A stretch of DNA of 64,000 bases. It comes from Orrella marina (GTDB lineage Bacteria > Pseudomonadota > Gammaproteobacteria > Burkholderiales > Burkholderiaceae_B). The translations under genes and the position numbers were made by a program. The notes below the pieces were generated by a model. The model searched no databases. It was not told the origin of the DNA and saw nothing but the letters and a program-made list of their open reading frames with translations. Where the stretch lies: contig NZ_CP028901.1 of assembly GCF_003058465.1 (NCBI RefSeq), positions 3,038,001 through 3,102,000 of the forward strand, in the 5' to 3' direction. Shown one piece after another: positions 27,591 through 38,559 of this stretch (positions within the stretch are counted from its first letter, which is position 1; each line of letters starts with the position of its first letter).

Positions 27591-28831
27591 CTAGCAGCGC
27601 TCAGCATGGCGTCACACAGTACCTGCGCGCCGGCACCAAGATCCTCAGGGGTCGCATCTTCAATCTCATTGTGACTGATGCCATCCTTGCAGGGAACGAA
27701 GACCATCGCAGTTGGGGCAATACTGGCCATATGCACGGCGTCATGCCCCGCCCCTGTGACGATATCCATATGTGAATAACCACAAGCAACTGCCGCCTCT
27801 CTAACCGACTGCACCATCTTCACATCAAAAGGCGTCGGTGGAAAATAAGATACTTCCGTGACTTTCACTTCCACATTGTGCTCTTGAGCGACTTGCTCGC
27901 AGACGGACTCAAGGCGCTCATGCATCTGTTGCAACACTGAGGCGTCTGGATGGCGATAATCGACAGTGAAAGTCACTTTCCCTGGAATGACATTTCTTGA
28001 CCCTGGAAAAACGTTTACCAGTCCGACAGTCCCTCGGCCATATGGAGCGTGTTGCCTGGCGTAGTTGACAACATCCTGCATGATGATAGTCGATGTGTAC
28101 AACGCGTCACGCCTGCCCGTCATCGGGGTCGGGCCAGCGTGCATTTCCATACCAGTGACAGTGATGTCGTACCAGCGCAAGCCCAGAGATCCTGTGACTA
28201 CTCCGATTGTCTTGCGCTCAGCTTCCAGAATGGGACCTTGCTCAATATGCGCTTCAAAGTAGGCACCGACTGCTCGCTGCCCAACAGGCAATTCGCCCGC
28301 GTAACCAATCTTCTTTAGCTCATCGCCAACCGTCAAGCCATCCTTGTCTGTGGTTGCAAGTACCTCATCAACCGAAAAACGCCCGATGAAAGCACCAGAG
28401 CCCATCATGACGGGCACAAAGCGGGTGCCCTCCTCGTTGGTCCAGATGGCCACCTCAAGCGGCGCACGAGTCTGGATTCCATGATCATTCAGCGTTCTGA
28501 TCACTTCCAGGCCTGCCAGCACGCCGAAGCAGCCATCAAACTTCCCGCCAGTTGGCTGTGTGTCGATATGGCTGCCGGTCATCACGGCTGGCAAAGAGTC
28601 ATCAAGACCCGATCGACGTGCAAAGATGTTCCCAACTTGATCGACATGAATGCTCATGCCCGCATCCCGCATCCACTGCGTCACGAGATCGCGCCCCTGC
28701 CCATCGAGTTCAGTCAGCGCGAGGCGGCAGGAACCACCTTTATCAGTCGCGCCAATCCGGGCAAGCTCCATCAGAGACTCGTAAAGCCGGCTTGCCGACA
28801 CTTTGACTGGGGTTTCTACGTTTGAGGACAT
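27587..28831 (-). CDS. Zn-dependent amidohydrolase, AllC/HyuC type (M20)
   Basis: 414 residues. Family of N-carbamoyl-L-amino-acid hydrolases, allantoate amidohydrolases and beta-ureidopropionases, which hydrolyse carbamoyl or ureido nitrogen. The binuclear zinc ligands are H88 in GSHIDTQPTGG, D99 in KFDG, E133/E134 in TNEEGTRF, the His in AHIEQGPILE, and the C-terminal His in GAGHDAVHMA. The dimerisation-domain motif MEMHAGPTPMTGRRDA is present. No hydantoinase or allantoinase neighbours it, so the precise substrate is open. An MFS transporter gene lies 89 bases upstream on the same strand and may feed it. Confidence 0.88.
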   Translation of the reverse strand: MSSNVETPVKVSASRLYESLMELARIGATDKGGSCRLALTELDGQGRDLVTQWMRDAGMSIHVDQVGNIFARRSGLDDSLPAVMTGSHIDTQPTGGKFDGCFGVLAGLEVIRTLNDHGIQTRAPLEVAIWTNEEGTRFVPVMMGSGAFIGRFSVDEVLATTDKDGLTVGDELKKIGYAGELPVGQRAVGAYFEAHIEQGPILEAERKTIGVVTGSLGLRWYDITVTGMEMHAGPTPMTGRRDALYTSTIIMQDVVNYARQHAPYGRGTVGLVNVFPGSRNVIPGKVTFTVDYRHPDASVLQQMHERLESVCEQVAQEHNVEVKVTEVSYFPPTPFDVKMVQSVREAAVACGYSHMDIVTGAGHDAVHMASIAPTAMVFVPCKDGISHNEIEDATPEDLGAGAQVLCDAMLSAAS

Positions 28832-28920
28832 GAGCTACTTCTCCTTGGCAATATGCTGTCATCTAACATGCAATTTTCATGCCGTCGCGTCGCAGAACCG
28901 AGAACCCGGCAGGAGCCGTG

Positions 28921-30132
28921 TCAAGTTGCCCTGGAATTCTTCCAGCGGGCTCGACTGCGCCACAAAAGCACCACAATGATCGAAGCCGGGACCACCAATA
29001 GTGCATAACCGGATCCATAACTGTGCAAGGTCGATGCGGCAGCACCAAAAATCGGCGGCCCGAACAACACTCCCATGAAGGTGAAGCCAAGGGCTCCGCC
29101 AGTGGCCATCCCGGCCATCCCATGCGGCGCCTGTCTCGCCACCTCCGCAAGAAACACACCGTTCCAGCCAATCGCAGTTGATCCAATCGTGATCAACACA
29201 AGATAAAGCACCCAGTGCGGGGTCGCGGATGTAAATAGTGCGAGTCCGATGGCGGAAACTCCCAGCAAGGCTGCAACCAGGATCAGCATGATGCCGGATC
29301 CCAGCCAGTTGTCTGCAACCCATCCCCACAGAATTCGTCCCCCGACTCCAGCGGCTTGTGCAACGGTCAGAGCCACACCCGCGGCCACCAGACTCCAGCC
29401 AAGATCTTCGTAGAGAAATGTCACCATGTAGGTGGTAACCGACAACTGGGTAACCGAGAACATGAAGGAGACGGCTGCAAGTATCCGCAAACTCTTCGTC
29501 TTGAGTACCAGTTTGATTGGAGCTACGAAACTGTTCACAAGTGAAGGTCGAATCGTCGGATCTCGATCGTCATCCAGAACAGGTCGCAACGGCCCAACCA
29601 GTACGACAAGCAGCAGACACATGGCGCAGACAATCATGAATGCCGCCTGCCATCCAACCAGCACCTCGAATGAAGGCACCAGCATGCCCGCCATCATGCC
29701 ACCAACCGGCACACCCGTCTGCTTGATTGAGAACACCAGGGACATACGCTCAGGCGGCGTGGTCTTGATAAGAAGATGCGAGCTTGCGGGGGTAACAGGA
29801 CCATATCCCAAACCGATCAGCACGGCACCCAACGCCATAGAAACGGGGTGGGCGACAGCGCATAACGCCAACCCTGTCGCTGAAAAACACATCCCGATCT
29901 GACTGACGCGCAATGCTCCCCAGCGCCTGACCAGAGACCCACCCAGAATGCTCGAAGTCATTGCCGCGACATAGACAAACGCGACATAAACCCCGACGTA
30001 TGCCGGGGACAAATTGATGGCCTGACCAACGACTGGCGCCACCACCGGAAGCGTAATGAGCGCCATGGCGACTAGCGCCTGAATTGCCAATGTTGCGGAG
30101 AGAATGATCCAGGGTCTGGTCGGTGTCGTCAC
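28921..30132 (-). CDS. MFS transporter (CynX/NimT-like)
   Basis: 403 residues, twelve hydrophobic segments. Organic-anion type MFS: GGSLVRRWGALRVSQIG stands in the loop-2/3 position and IKQTGVPVGGMMAGMLVP in helix 5, a motif frequent in cyanate/nitroimidazole-type carriers. Placed directly ahead of the amidohydrolase gene, so uptake of its ureido or carbamoyl substrate is a fair inference. It ends a run with ccsB (24 bases from its end to this start), though function suggests a separate promoter. Confidence 0.82.
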   Translation of the reverse strand: MTTPTRPWIILSATLAIQALVAMALITLPVVAPVVGQAINLSPAYVGVYVAFVYVAAMTSSILGGSLVRRWGALRVSQIGMCFSATGLALCAVAHPVSMALGAVLIGLGYGPVTPASSHLLIKTTPPERMSLVFSIKQTGVPVGGMMAGMLVPSFEVLVGWQAAFMIVCAMCLLLVVLVGPLRPVLDDDRDPTIRPSLVNSFVAPIKLVLKTKSLRILAAVSFMFSVTQLSVTTYMVTFLYEDLGWSLVAAGVALTVAQAAGVGGRILWGWVADNWLGSGIMLILVAALLGVSAIGLALFTSATPHWVLYLVLITIGSTAIGWNGVFLAEVARQAPHGMAGMATGGALGFTFMGVLFGPPIFGAAASTLHSYGSGYALLVVPASIIVVLLWRSRARWKNSRAT

Positions 30133-30156
30133 TTTCTATCTGTTCAATCAGTCATG

Positions 30157-31494
30157 CTACAAGGCGCCATATGAATGCAAACCGGACAGAAACATATTCA
30201 CGCCAAGAAACGCGAATCCAGTGATCAACAGACCTACAAGCGACCAGTAAGCAGCCAACGTTCCACGAAGCCCCTTCATTAGTCGCAGATGCAGCCAGGC
30301 GGCATAGTTCAGCCAGACGATCAAGGCCCAGGTTTCCTTGGGGTCCCATTGCCAGTACGCACCCCAGGCGTCGGCAGCCCACAACGCGCCCAGGATTGTT
30401 GCCACGGTGAAAAACGCAAAACCGATGGCAATTGCCCGATACATGATATCGTCAAGAATCTCTAGTGCGGGCAGCTTTCTGGAAATGGGTCCCCGGAAGG
30501 TCAAAATTGCGCCCACCAGAACAACGCCAATTCCGAAATAAATCATCCAGGTCGCAGAAAGCCCTTCGGTGCGAAACACCATGGGCTCGACTGCCAGCAA
30601 TACCCCAAGGACGAAAAGAGGCAGAAGCTTGCGCCAGGATTTCGTTTCTCCGTTTTCCTTGACCAGATAAGCGAATCCGACCATAGCAGCGAGAGAAAAG
30701 GTGCCATATCCAATGAAATTGGCGGGCACGTGCAGCTTCATCCACCAACTCTTGAGTGCGGGCACAAGTGGCTGAATTTCATAGGCGTCCCGGGTAAATG
30801 AATACCAAAGCAGAAAGACAACCGTGCTCGTAACCACCAGCATGACAAAACCACCGAGCGTGCGCGTAGCGTATCGTCGCTCGTAGTACAGGTAGAACAG
30901 GGTCGTGATGAGGGCAAATAGTACAAACACCTCATACAGGTTGCTCACTGGAATGTGGCCCAGATCAGGCCCCATCAGGTGACCTTCACGCCAGCGCACT
31001 AGCAGCCCTGTTGTTCCTGCGTACACTGCTCCCCAGGAAAGTGCCGTTCCAAGCCATGCCGCGGTCTGACTGACAAAGCCTAGCCAGTAACAGACAGTCG
31101 CCAGCACGAACAGCATACACATCCAGAGAATGGCCGACTGAGACGAAAACAAGTATTGCAGCAAGAACGCCTGGTCCGCCCTCGCAATATCGCCCTGATA
31201 TAACCAGATAGCGAACAACGCAGACAGGCCACTGGCCACCAGCAACGTCCGAAGCGGACGCCAGAGCCATCCTAGCCATACTAGTGAAGGTACAGTTCCC
31301 ACGAGAATCAGTTTCTCGTAGATATCCATTGACTGGCTGAGGGCGACAAGCGCGTACGCAGCTCCCGCACTGAGCAACAGAAAGAACACCATGTCCGTCC
31401 AGTCCGGACGACCCCGCATCTGGCGGCTGTCACCCGACTCGACAAGTTCTTTCCAGACGTGCTCGTTTGTGGCTGCAATTGTCTGAGCCATCAT
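30157..31494 (-). CDS. ccsB: Cytochrome c biogenesis protein CcsB (ResC)
   Basis: 445 residues, multi-spanning. With ResB it forms the System II synthetase that carries haem across the inner membrane and attaches it to CxxCH motifs. The haem-binding WWD domain is WGAYWQWDPKETWAL (about 373-388), and conserved membrane histidines are present (HIPVSNLYE, KLHVPANFIGYG). Overlaps the end of resB by 4 bases (ATGA), so the two are coupled. Confidence 0.95.
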   Translation of the reverse strand: MMAQTIAATNEHVWKELVESGDSRQMRGRPDWTDMVFFLLLSAGAAYALVALSQSMDIYEKLILVGTVPSLVWLGWLWRPLRTLLVASGLSALFAIWLYQGDIARADQAFLLQYLFSSQSAILWMCMLFVLATVCYWLGFVSQTAAWLGTALSWGAVYAGTTGLLVRWREGHLMGPDLGHIPVSNLYEVFVLFALITTLFYLYYERRYATRTLGGFVMLVVTSTVVFLLWYSFTRDAYEIQPLVPALKSWWMKLHVPANFIGYGTFSLAAMVGFAYLVKENGETKSWRKLLPLFVLGVLLAVEPMVFRTEGLSATWMIYFGIGVVLVGAILTFRGPISRKLPALEILDDIMYRAIAIGFAFFTVATILGALWAADAWGAYWQWDPKETWALIVWLNYAAWLHLRLMKGLRGTLAAYWSLVGLLITGFAFLGVNMFLSGLHSYGAL

Positions 31495-33563
31495 CCACTC
31501 TCCTTCTGATCAAGCATTCCGATCGTCTGCTTGAATCGTTCAAACTCTCGATTGAAATCCAGCGTACGCTTTTGTGAGGTCATCGCAGCCAGAACCTCGG
31601 TCTTCGTACCGGTATCATCCCGGCGCAACCAGATCCAGATGCGTCGATCCCTCACATAAAACATCGCAAACACACCAATAGTTAACAACAGGCAGCCAAG
31701 ATAAACCGTCAGCATGCCTGGCGTCCTGCTGACCTGAAATACGCTTGCCTGCAAGTGATCAAACGAAGTCATTGTTACCAGAACCGGAGCTGGATAAAAC
31801 TGCAGATCCGACAGGGCAGCGACGGCCATCTGATTCCATTGCTGATTACCTGGATCCGCAGCGTCAAGCACAGGCAGGTTCTCCTGTTCACGCACAACGT
31901 TCCTCAGTGTCGCAATGGAGGAGCCTAGTAAGCGCACAATGACCTGCGCAGCCCGGGGCAACTCCTCTTCAGACACATTTTTCTCGAGAAACTGTGATAA
32001 CCCTTGCAATCCCCCCACAGAGAATGTGTCTAGGGCGCGCCTTGCTGATAGCTGTAGCGCTTCCTGGTCAGTCAGGTCAGATGTGTTTGAAAGCGCAAAA
32101 CGCCTCGCAGCCTCCTCACGCATCTCAGGATTCGCGAGTGCAGCCCGCAATTTCATGAACTCACCCGCTGAATTGTCTTGATCCACCGGTATTCGCAAGT
32201 AGCTGAACTGTCCACCGCCTTGATCAACTCCAGCGAGAATGACAAAGGCACCATCAAGCTCGACTGGCAACATGTAATTGTGATAATTCGTCGCCTGACC
32301 GCTGGAATCGATGATACGAAACTCTACGCTTGGTCCCACATTGCGCAGATTCTCGTTACGTCGGGATGCGGCACTTCCAGTCACCGCCGCCACGTGTTCC
32401 GCTAACTGCCTGGGCTGCGGCTCACCACTGGTAAGATCCTCGACATTGATGGGACGTAGCCCTGTAATCTCGAGACGGACATTGCCTGAGCTTCCTACCG
32501 GGAAATCGATGCTCTCGCCTACCCGTTTGGCCAGATCAAAGGGTCCGCTCTGGGTTCCACTCAACGGGTAGAGAGCAAGATCCACATTGCTGCCACCATC
32601 ATCAAAACTCGATTGATAAACCGTCACACCCTTGTAGCGCAAAGGCTCATTGACCTCGATCGTCTGATCGAAAGTTTCGCCGGTTTCTGAATCTCTGACA
32701 GTCACCTCACTGGCGAACCGACTCGGCATGCCTGTGGAGTAATAGTCGATAATGAACTTGTTAAGTGTCAGTTCAAAAGGCAGGGGTTGCACCAGCGCAC
32801 CCTCACCCACGTTGACAACCGCATTGGCGCGCGTCGCACCTTCCGGAATCAGAAGATTCGCCCGAAAACTTGGGTTCGAGAGCGCCAGTCGGCCCTCCGG
32901 GGGCACGTCGGCGATCAGCATGTTCTCTACGATTGGCGTCTTACCCAATAGCCACACCTGCGCCCGTACTGGTAACTCGCTATCGAGCAGTCCACCGATA
33001 CAAATGATGACAATCGACGCGTGCGCAAAGATATAACCAAGGCGGTTGCCTGAGCCTTTTTTGGCCGCAATCATCACGCCACCAGGCTCTTCACGAGTCT
33101 TGAAACGATAGCCTTGACTCTGGAGCCACTTCTTCACAGCCGAATCACACGACGTAAGGCTACGCTCCGTGATCAAATCAACGCGGTGTCTAAACGCCCG
33201 AAGTGAAGACCCGCGCACCTGTTCACGAAACGAGCGCATTTCTCGAATCATCTTGGGCGTGTTGCGGATCAGGCAGATTGTGGTCGAGATCACGAGAAAT
33301 GTCATGATGACCAGGAACCAGCCGCTGTTGTAGATCGACCAGACAGAAAATTTGGAAAGCACATCAAACCAGAACGGGCCAAACTGGTCGATGTAGGTGT
33401 TCTCCGACATATTCTGCGGCAACACAGTACCAATGATGCTGGCAACGCAAATGATGACGAGCAGGTAGATCGCAAATCGCATTGACCCGAGCAGCTCGAA
33501 TAGCGATGCCGCCGTGACCTTACGTCTGGATCTCTGGCGAGGGGTAGTTACAGTCGATGTCAC
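31491..33563 (-). CDS. resB: Cytochrome c biogenesis protein ResB (Ccs1)
   Basis: 690 residues. The partner of CcsB in System II haem ligation. Three N-terminal membrane helices (SMRFAIYLLVIICVASIIGT, the SGWFLVIMTFLVISTTICLI region, and the GYIFAHASIVIICIGGLL region) precede a large periplasmic domain and a final helix (LTVYLGCLLLTIGVFAMFYV). The GPFWFDVLSKFSVWSIYNSGW loop is diagnostic. It lies 155 bases after cytochrome c4, behind a hairpin. Confidence 0.95.
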   Translation of the reverse strand: MTSTVTTPRQRSRRKVTAASLFELLGSMRFAIYLLVIICVASIIGTVLPQNMSENTYIDQFGPFWFDVLSKFSVWSIYNSGWFLVIMTFLVISTTICLIRNTPKMIREMRSFREQVRGSSLRAFRHRVDLITERSLTSCDSAVKKWLQSQGYRFKTREEPGGVMIAAKKGSGNRLGYIFAHASIVIICIGGLLDSELPVRAQVWLLGKTPIVENMLIADVPPEGRLALSNPSFRANLLIPEGATRANAVVNVGEGALVQPLPFELTLNKFIIDYYSTGMPSRFASEVTVRDSETGETFDQTIEVNEPLRYKGVTVYQSSFDDGGSNVDLALYPLSGTQSGPFDLAKRVGESIDFPVGSSGNVRLEITGLRPINVEDLTSGEPQPRQLAEHVAAVTGSAASRRNENLRNVGPSVEFRIIDSSGQATNYHNYMLPVELDGAFVILAGVDQGGGQFSYLRIPVDQDNSAGEFMKLRAALANPEMREEAARRFALSNTSDLTDQEALQLSARRALDTFSVGGLQGLSQFLEKNVSEEELPRAAQVIVRLLGSSIATLRNVVREQENLPVLDAADPGNQQWNQMAVAALSDLQFYPAPVLVTMTSFDHLQASVFQVSRTPGMLTVYLGCLLLTIGVFAMFYVRDRRIWIWLRRDDTGTKTEVLAAMTSQKRTLDFNREFERFKQTIGMLDQKESG

Positions 33564-33594
33564 TAGGAAGTGCCTCTAAATCTACAGCACCCAC

Positions 33595-33624
33595 ATAAAA
33601 GTATGGGGCACCAAGTGCCCCATA
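33595..33624 (-). terminator. Hairpin with T-run between cytochrome c4 and resB
   Basis: A perfect 10-base-pair stem (33602-33611 with 33615-33624) around a three-base loop, followed on the minus strand by CTTTTATG. It would partly separate cytochrome c4 expression from resB-ccsB. Confidence 0.65.
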
Positions 33625-33717
33625 TCAGACTGGGCCTTGTCCCCAATAGTTCCTGGGCGCCCCAACCAGACCAGAGTGCGCAGAGTCTGTCTGGCTCAGA
33701 ATGCGTGTTCCTGTCAG

Positions 33718-34428
33718 TTAACGCAGACCAGCTGCATAATCAGAAACAGCTTTGATATCCGCATCCGTCATGCGATCAGCAATCTGAATCATCATCTCAC
33801 TGTTTGCGCGGTGACCGGCGCGAAAGAGCTTGAGTTGCTCTTCAATATACGATGCAAACTGACCACTGAGACGTGGATACTGAGCAGGGATACCAGCACC
33901 ATTGGCCAGGTGACATGCAGCACAGGCAGGCACATTCTTATCCGGGATACCACCACGCCAGATTTTCTGCCCACGTGCCATCAGATCTTCGTGTCCGGCC
34001 GTTGCTGGCTCGGTCAGTGGCTGCTCAGCCAGATACAGCGCCACGTTGCGCATGTCCGCCTCAGTCAGTGGCGTTGCAAGAGCCGTCATAACTGATGGAG
34101 CACCATCCAAACCACGACGAGGTGCCGCGTCCTGACCCTCTTTGGGCCTGAACTCGACAAGCTGCTTGTAAATATACTCATGTGGTTGCGCGGCCAGATT
34201 GGGGTTGGCTGGCAACGCGCTGTTTCCGGCTTCGCCGTGACAGGTTACACAGGCAACAATTCCTCTGGCAGGATCACCTTGCTGGTACAACAGGGCACCC
34301 GCCTTCACATCAGGCTTGACCGGACCCTGCGGAACGTCGGCAGCATGGACTGCGGATACTCCGAGCAAAAGACCACTGGTCAGTGCTACGCCCGATACCT
34401 TTGCCACCCAAGACATCACTTGCTTCAT
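33718..34428 (-). CDS. Cytochrome c4, dihaem
   Basis: 236 residues. Periplasmic, membrane-associated electron carrier feeding terminal oxidases. A signal peptide ends near residue 29 (SAVHA), and two class I haem domains follow: C60-x-x-C63-H64 (CVTCH) and C169-x-x-C172-H173 (CAACH), each with a distal methionine candidate. ATG 34428 is chosen because GAGG precedes it and the signal peptide then starts MKQVMSW. Its neighbours resB-ccsB attach its haems. Confidence 0.93.
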   Translation of the reverse strand: MKQVMSWVAKVSGVALTSGLLLGVSAVHAADVPQGPVKPDVKAGALLYQQGDPARGIVACVTCHGEAGNSALPANPNLAAQPHEYIYKQLVEFRPKEGQDAAPRRGLDGAPSVMTALATPLTEADMRNVALYLAEQPLTEPATAGHEDLMARGQKIWRGGIPDKNVPACAACHLANGAGIPAQYPRLSGQFASYIEEQLKLFRAGHRANSEMMIQIADRMTDADIKAVSDYAAGLR

Positions 34429-34511
34429 ATTTAGGACCTCGACAGAATTCGGCACTCTTACCAAACCCCGGGATTATACAATAGGGAAACAACTGTACTG
34501 GAAGAAACAAC

Positions 34512-36151
<1,640 letters not shown>

Positions 36152-36169
36152 TCGCGGGAATCGCACCCA

Positions 36170-36191
36170 CCAGTCCGGTTAACCGGACTGG
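36170..36191. terminator. Palindromic hairpin between convergent hemB and MFS genes
   Basis: A perfect 22-base palindrome (9-bp arms CCAGTCCGG and CCGGACTGG around TTAA) overlaps the MFS stop codon in the 27-base convergent gap. It probably ends transcripts from both sides, though no T-tract follows. Confidence 0.6.
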
Positions 36192-37375
36192 GCTGGACGC
36201 TGCTTGAGACGCCAGCCCATGTACATACCCAGAAATGGCATCATCATTGCACCCGATGCAATCACCCAGATGATGCCAATGTGATCGACAATCAAGGCCC
36301 CCAGCGCCACGCCGATTGCCTGACCGGAAAAGAGAAAGGAGGCAAACAAGGAAACGGCCGTTGCCCTGAACTCGGGAACCATCTGGGTTGCATTTGTCTG
36401 CAAAACAGCGTGTACAAGGTAATACGAGAACCCGCAGGCGATACTGGCCACCACACCAATCGACCAGTGGAATCCGAGGGTGTAGAGCAGATAGCCAGAA
36501 CCCATCGCCCATCCACCAATCCAGACCATACGTGCTTCGCCAAGTTTTGCGACCAGCCACCTTGCGCGCGCAACGTAGATCAATGACCCCAACCCGAACA
36601 GACTAGTGATCAGTCCGGCCATGGTCGAGGACACGCCGTGTCGGAGCTGAAGATATGAAGGAACAAACGACATCACGCCAAAAACGAGTGCACCCTCGAG
36701 GAGAACCACGACTAAAATCACTCTTGCCCAAGGCGTCTTCAAGACCTGCATGATCGGCCCGATAACCTGAAGACGGTTATTGTTTGTACTGACACTCTCC
36801 GGTACCTTTGAAAGTTGGCTCAGGAGCAACAATCCGATGACGGTATAAACAAGAGCAAGAAACCAGAAGCTCGCACGCCAACCTAGCGTGTCGGTAAATA
36901 ATCCACCGAGCACCAGGCCGGAGGTCATGCCAAGAATGGTGCCTGTCATGAACTGTGCAAGCGTTGCCTGACGCTGATCGTAGGGCACATGGTCTCCAAT
37001 CCACGCCATAGACAACGGAACAATCGCTGCCGCAGTCGCACCCGACATGATTCTACCGAGCAGAAGCACATCAAAATTTCCAGCTAAAGCGACCAGGACA
37101 TTTCCAAGGGCACACGCCAGTGTTGCCCACGCCAGGGTACGAAACTTACCAAACCGGTCACCCATCGGTCCATAGAAGAACTGTAGAACGCCGTAAGCTA
37201 GCGCAAAGACCTTGACAACGTCTGCAGCCTCTCCGGTGGACACCGAGTACTCTTGAGCCAGTTGTGGCAAAGCAGGGTCCAGTACTCTGAAAGCACTGGT
37301 ACTGGAGAACGCTGCAAGCGCCAGTAAAAGTATGATACGGCTTGTCTGCTGAGGATTGGCAGTATGGGTTGTCAT
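36179..37375 (-). CDS. MFS transporter, paralogue 2 of a tandem pair
   Basis: 398 residues, twelve membrane segments, with the MFS loop motif FFYGPMGDRFGKFRTL and the helix-4 region RIMSGATAAAIVPLSMAWIGDHVPYDQRQA. The protein is plainly homologous along its whole length to the next gene upstream (same TSAFRVLDPA.PQLA start, same DHVPY.QRQAT). DHA1-type efflux carriers look like this; the substrate is unknown. It overlaps its paralogue by 4 bases (ATGA) and ends the cutA-dsbD-MFS-MFS operon. Confidence 0.86.
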   Translation of the reverse strand: MTTHTANPQQTSRIILLLALAAFSSTSAFRVLDPALPQLAQEYSVSTGEAADVVKVFALAYGVLQFFYGPMGDRFGKFRTLAWATLACALGNVLVALAGNFDVLLLGRIMSGATAAAIVPLSMAWIGDHVPYDQRQATLAQFMTGTILGMTSGLVLGGLFTDTLGWRASFWFLALVYTVIGLLLLSQLSKVPESVSTNNNRLQVIGPIMQVLKTPWARVILVVVLLEGALVFGVMSFVPSYLQLRHGVSSTMAGLITSLFGLGSLIYVARARWLVAKLGEARMVWIGGWAMGSGYLLYTLGFHWSIGVVASIACGFSYYLVHAVLQTNATQMVPEFRATAVSLFASFLFSGQAIGVALGALIVDHIGIIWVIASGAMMMPFLGMYMGWRLKQRPAQSG

Positions 37376-38559
37376 GATTGACTTCTAAGTTGGGTCTGAC
37401 TCATGTACTGCCTGAGCTTGAGTCCAAACCATATTCCTAGCAAAGGCAGTGCCACTACTGAAACCCAGAGCAATGCACGCAGACCAAACGCATCAACGAG
37501 CATCGAACCGAGCACAATACCAACTGCCTGTCCGACAAACATGAAACAGGCAAACATAGAAACGGCAGTCGCCCTTGCATGCTCGACCATCTGGGTTGCC
37601 CGTGCCTGCAGAACAGCATGCAAAAAATAGTATCCTAGTCCACAAAGAGCACCCGCAAGCAGCGCCCACTGCCAGGTTGGGCCAAACAAATAGATTATGT
37701 AACTAACCGCGAGGACAGCACCGCCGGTCATCGCCATCCTGAACTCACCTAGTGATCCGATGAGCCACTTCGCACTGGCAACGTATGTCAATGCACCCGC
37801 AGCAAACAGGCTGGTAACGACACCCGCCCTGGTCGGTGAAATGTCATAGGTGTACTGTAAATACGCTGGGACATAGGCCACCGACCCAAATACAAGCGCT
37901 CCTTCAAACATCACTGCTGTCAGGATCACCCACGCCCATTTCGTCCGAAACACCTCTGCCAGCGGCTGAAAGAAGTCAATCTTCGCAAAGGCAGAAGGCA
38001 CCTCATCGACGTGCTTACGCTGACTGTACAGAAGCGCACCTACAACAAGATACAGACCGACCAGAAACAAAGCCGCTCCCCTCCACCCCGTAACATCAGC
38101 AAAGAAGCCGCCGATCCAAAGCCCGGACGTGATTCCGATAATGTTCCCTAAAATGAATCGCGAGAGTGTTGCCTGGCGTTGTTCGTAAGGAACGTGATCC
38201 CCGATCCATGCGAGCGCCAACGGTATGATCGCCGCACCGGTCGCGCCCGACAGGAAGCGCCCAAACAGTACCATCTCGAATGTCGGCGCCAGTGCGACAA
38301 CCAGGCTTCCAGCAGCACTTGCCACAGTCGCGAGGGTAAGGACTCGAAACTTTCCAAAACGATCGCCTAGCGGCCCGTAGAAGAACTGCGCGATCCCGTA
38401 CGCCAGCGCAAACCACATGACTCCGTCACCAGCTCGTCCTGTGGTGACATTGAACTCTTCAGCAAGTTGAGGTATCGCCGGGTCCAGCACGCGAAACGCC
38501 GACGTGCTGGCAAACGCAGCAATCGCCAGAATCACGACCACACGAGAGGTTGGATTCAT
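37372..38559 (-). CDS. MFS transporter, paralogue 1 of a tandem pair
   Basis: 395 residues, twelve membrane segments. Loop motif FFYGPLGDRFGKFRVL; the segment RFLSGATGAAIIPLALAWIGDHVPYEQRQA aligns with its neighbour. It starts inside the dsbD stop (ATGA overlap), so its translation depends on dsbD. A heterodimeric pair is possible but MFS proteins usually work alone, so two carriers of related specificity is the simpler reading. Confidence 0.86.
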   Translation of the reverse strand: MNPTSRVVVILAIAAFASTSAFRVLDPAIPQLAEEFNVTTGRAGDGVMWFALAYGIAQFFYGPLGDRFGKFRVLTLATVASAAGSLVVALAPTFEMVLFGRFLSGATGAAIIPLALAWIGDHVPYEQRQATLSRFILGNIIGITSGLWIGGFFADVTGWRGAALFLVGLYLVVGALLYSQRKHVDEVPSAFAKIDFFQPLAEVFRTKWAWVILTAVMFEGALVFGSVAYVPAYLQYTYDISPTRAGVVTSLFAAGALTYVASAKWLIGSLGEFRMAMTGGAVLAVSYIIYLFGPTWQWALLAGALCGLGYYFLHAVLQARATQMVEHARATAVSMFACFMFVGQAVGIVLGSMLVDAFGLRALLWVSVVALPLLGIWFGLKLRQYMSQTQLRSQS

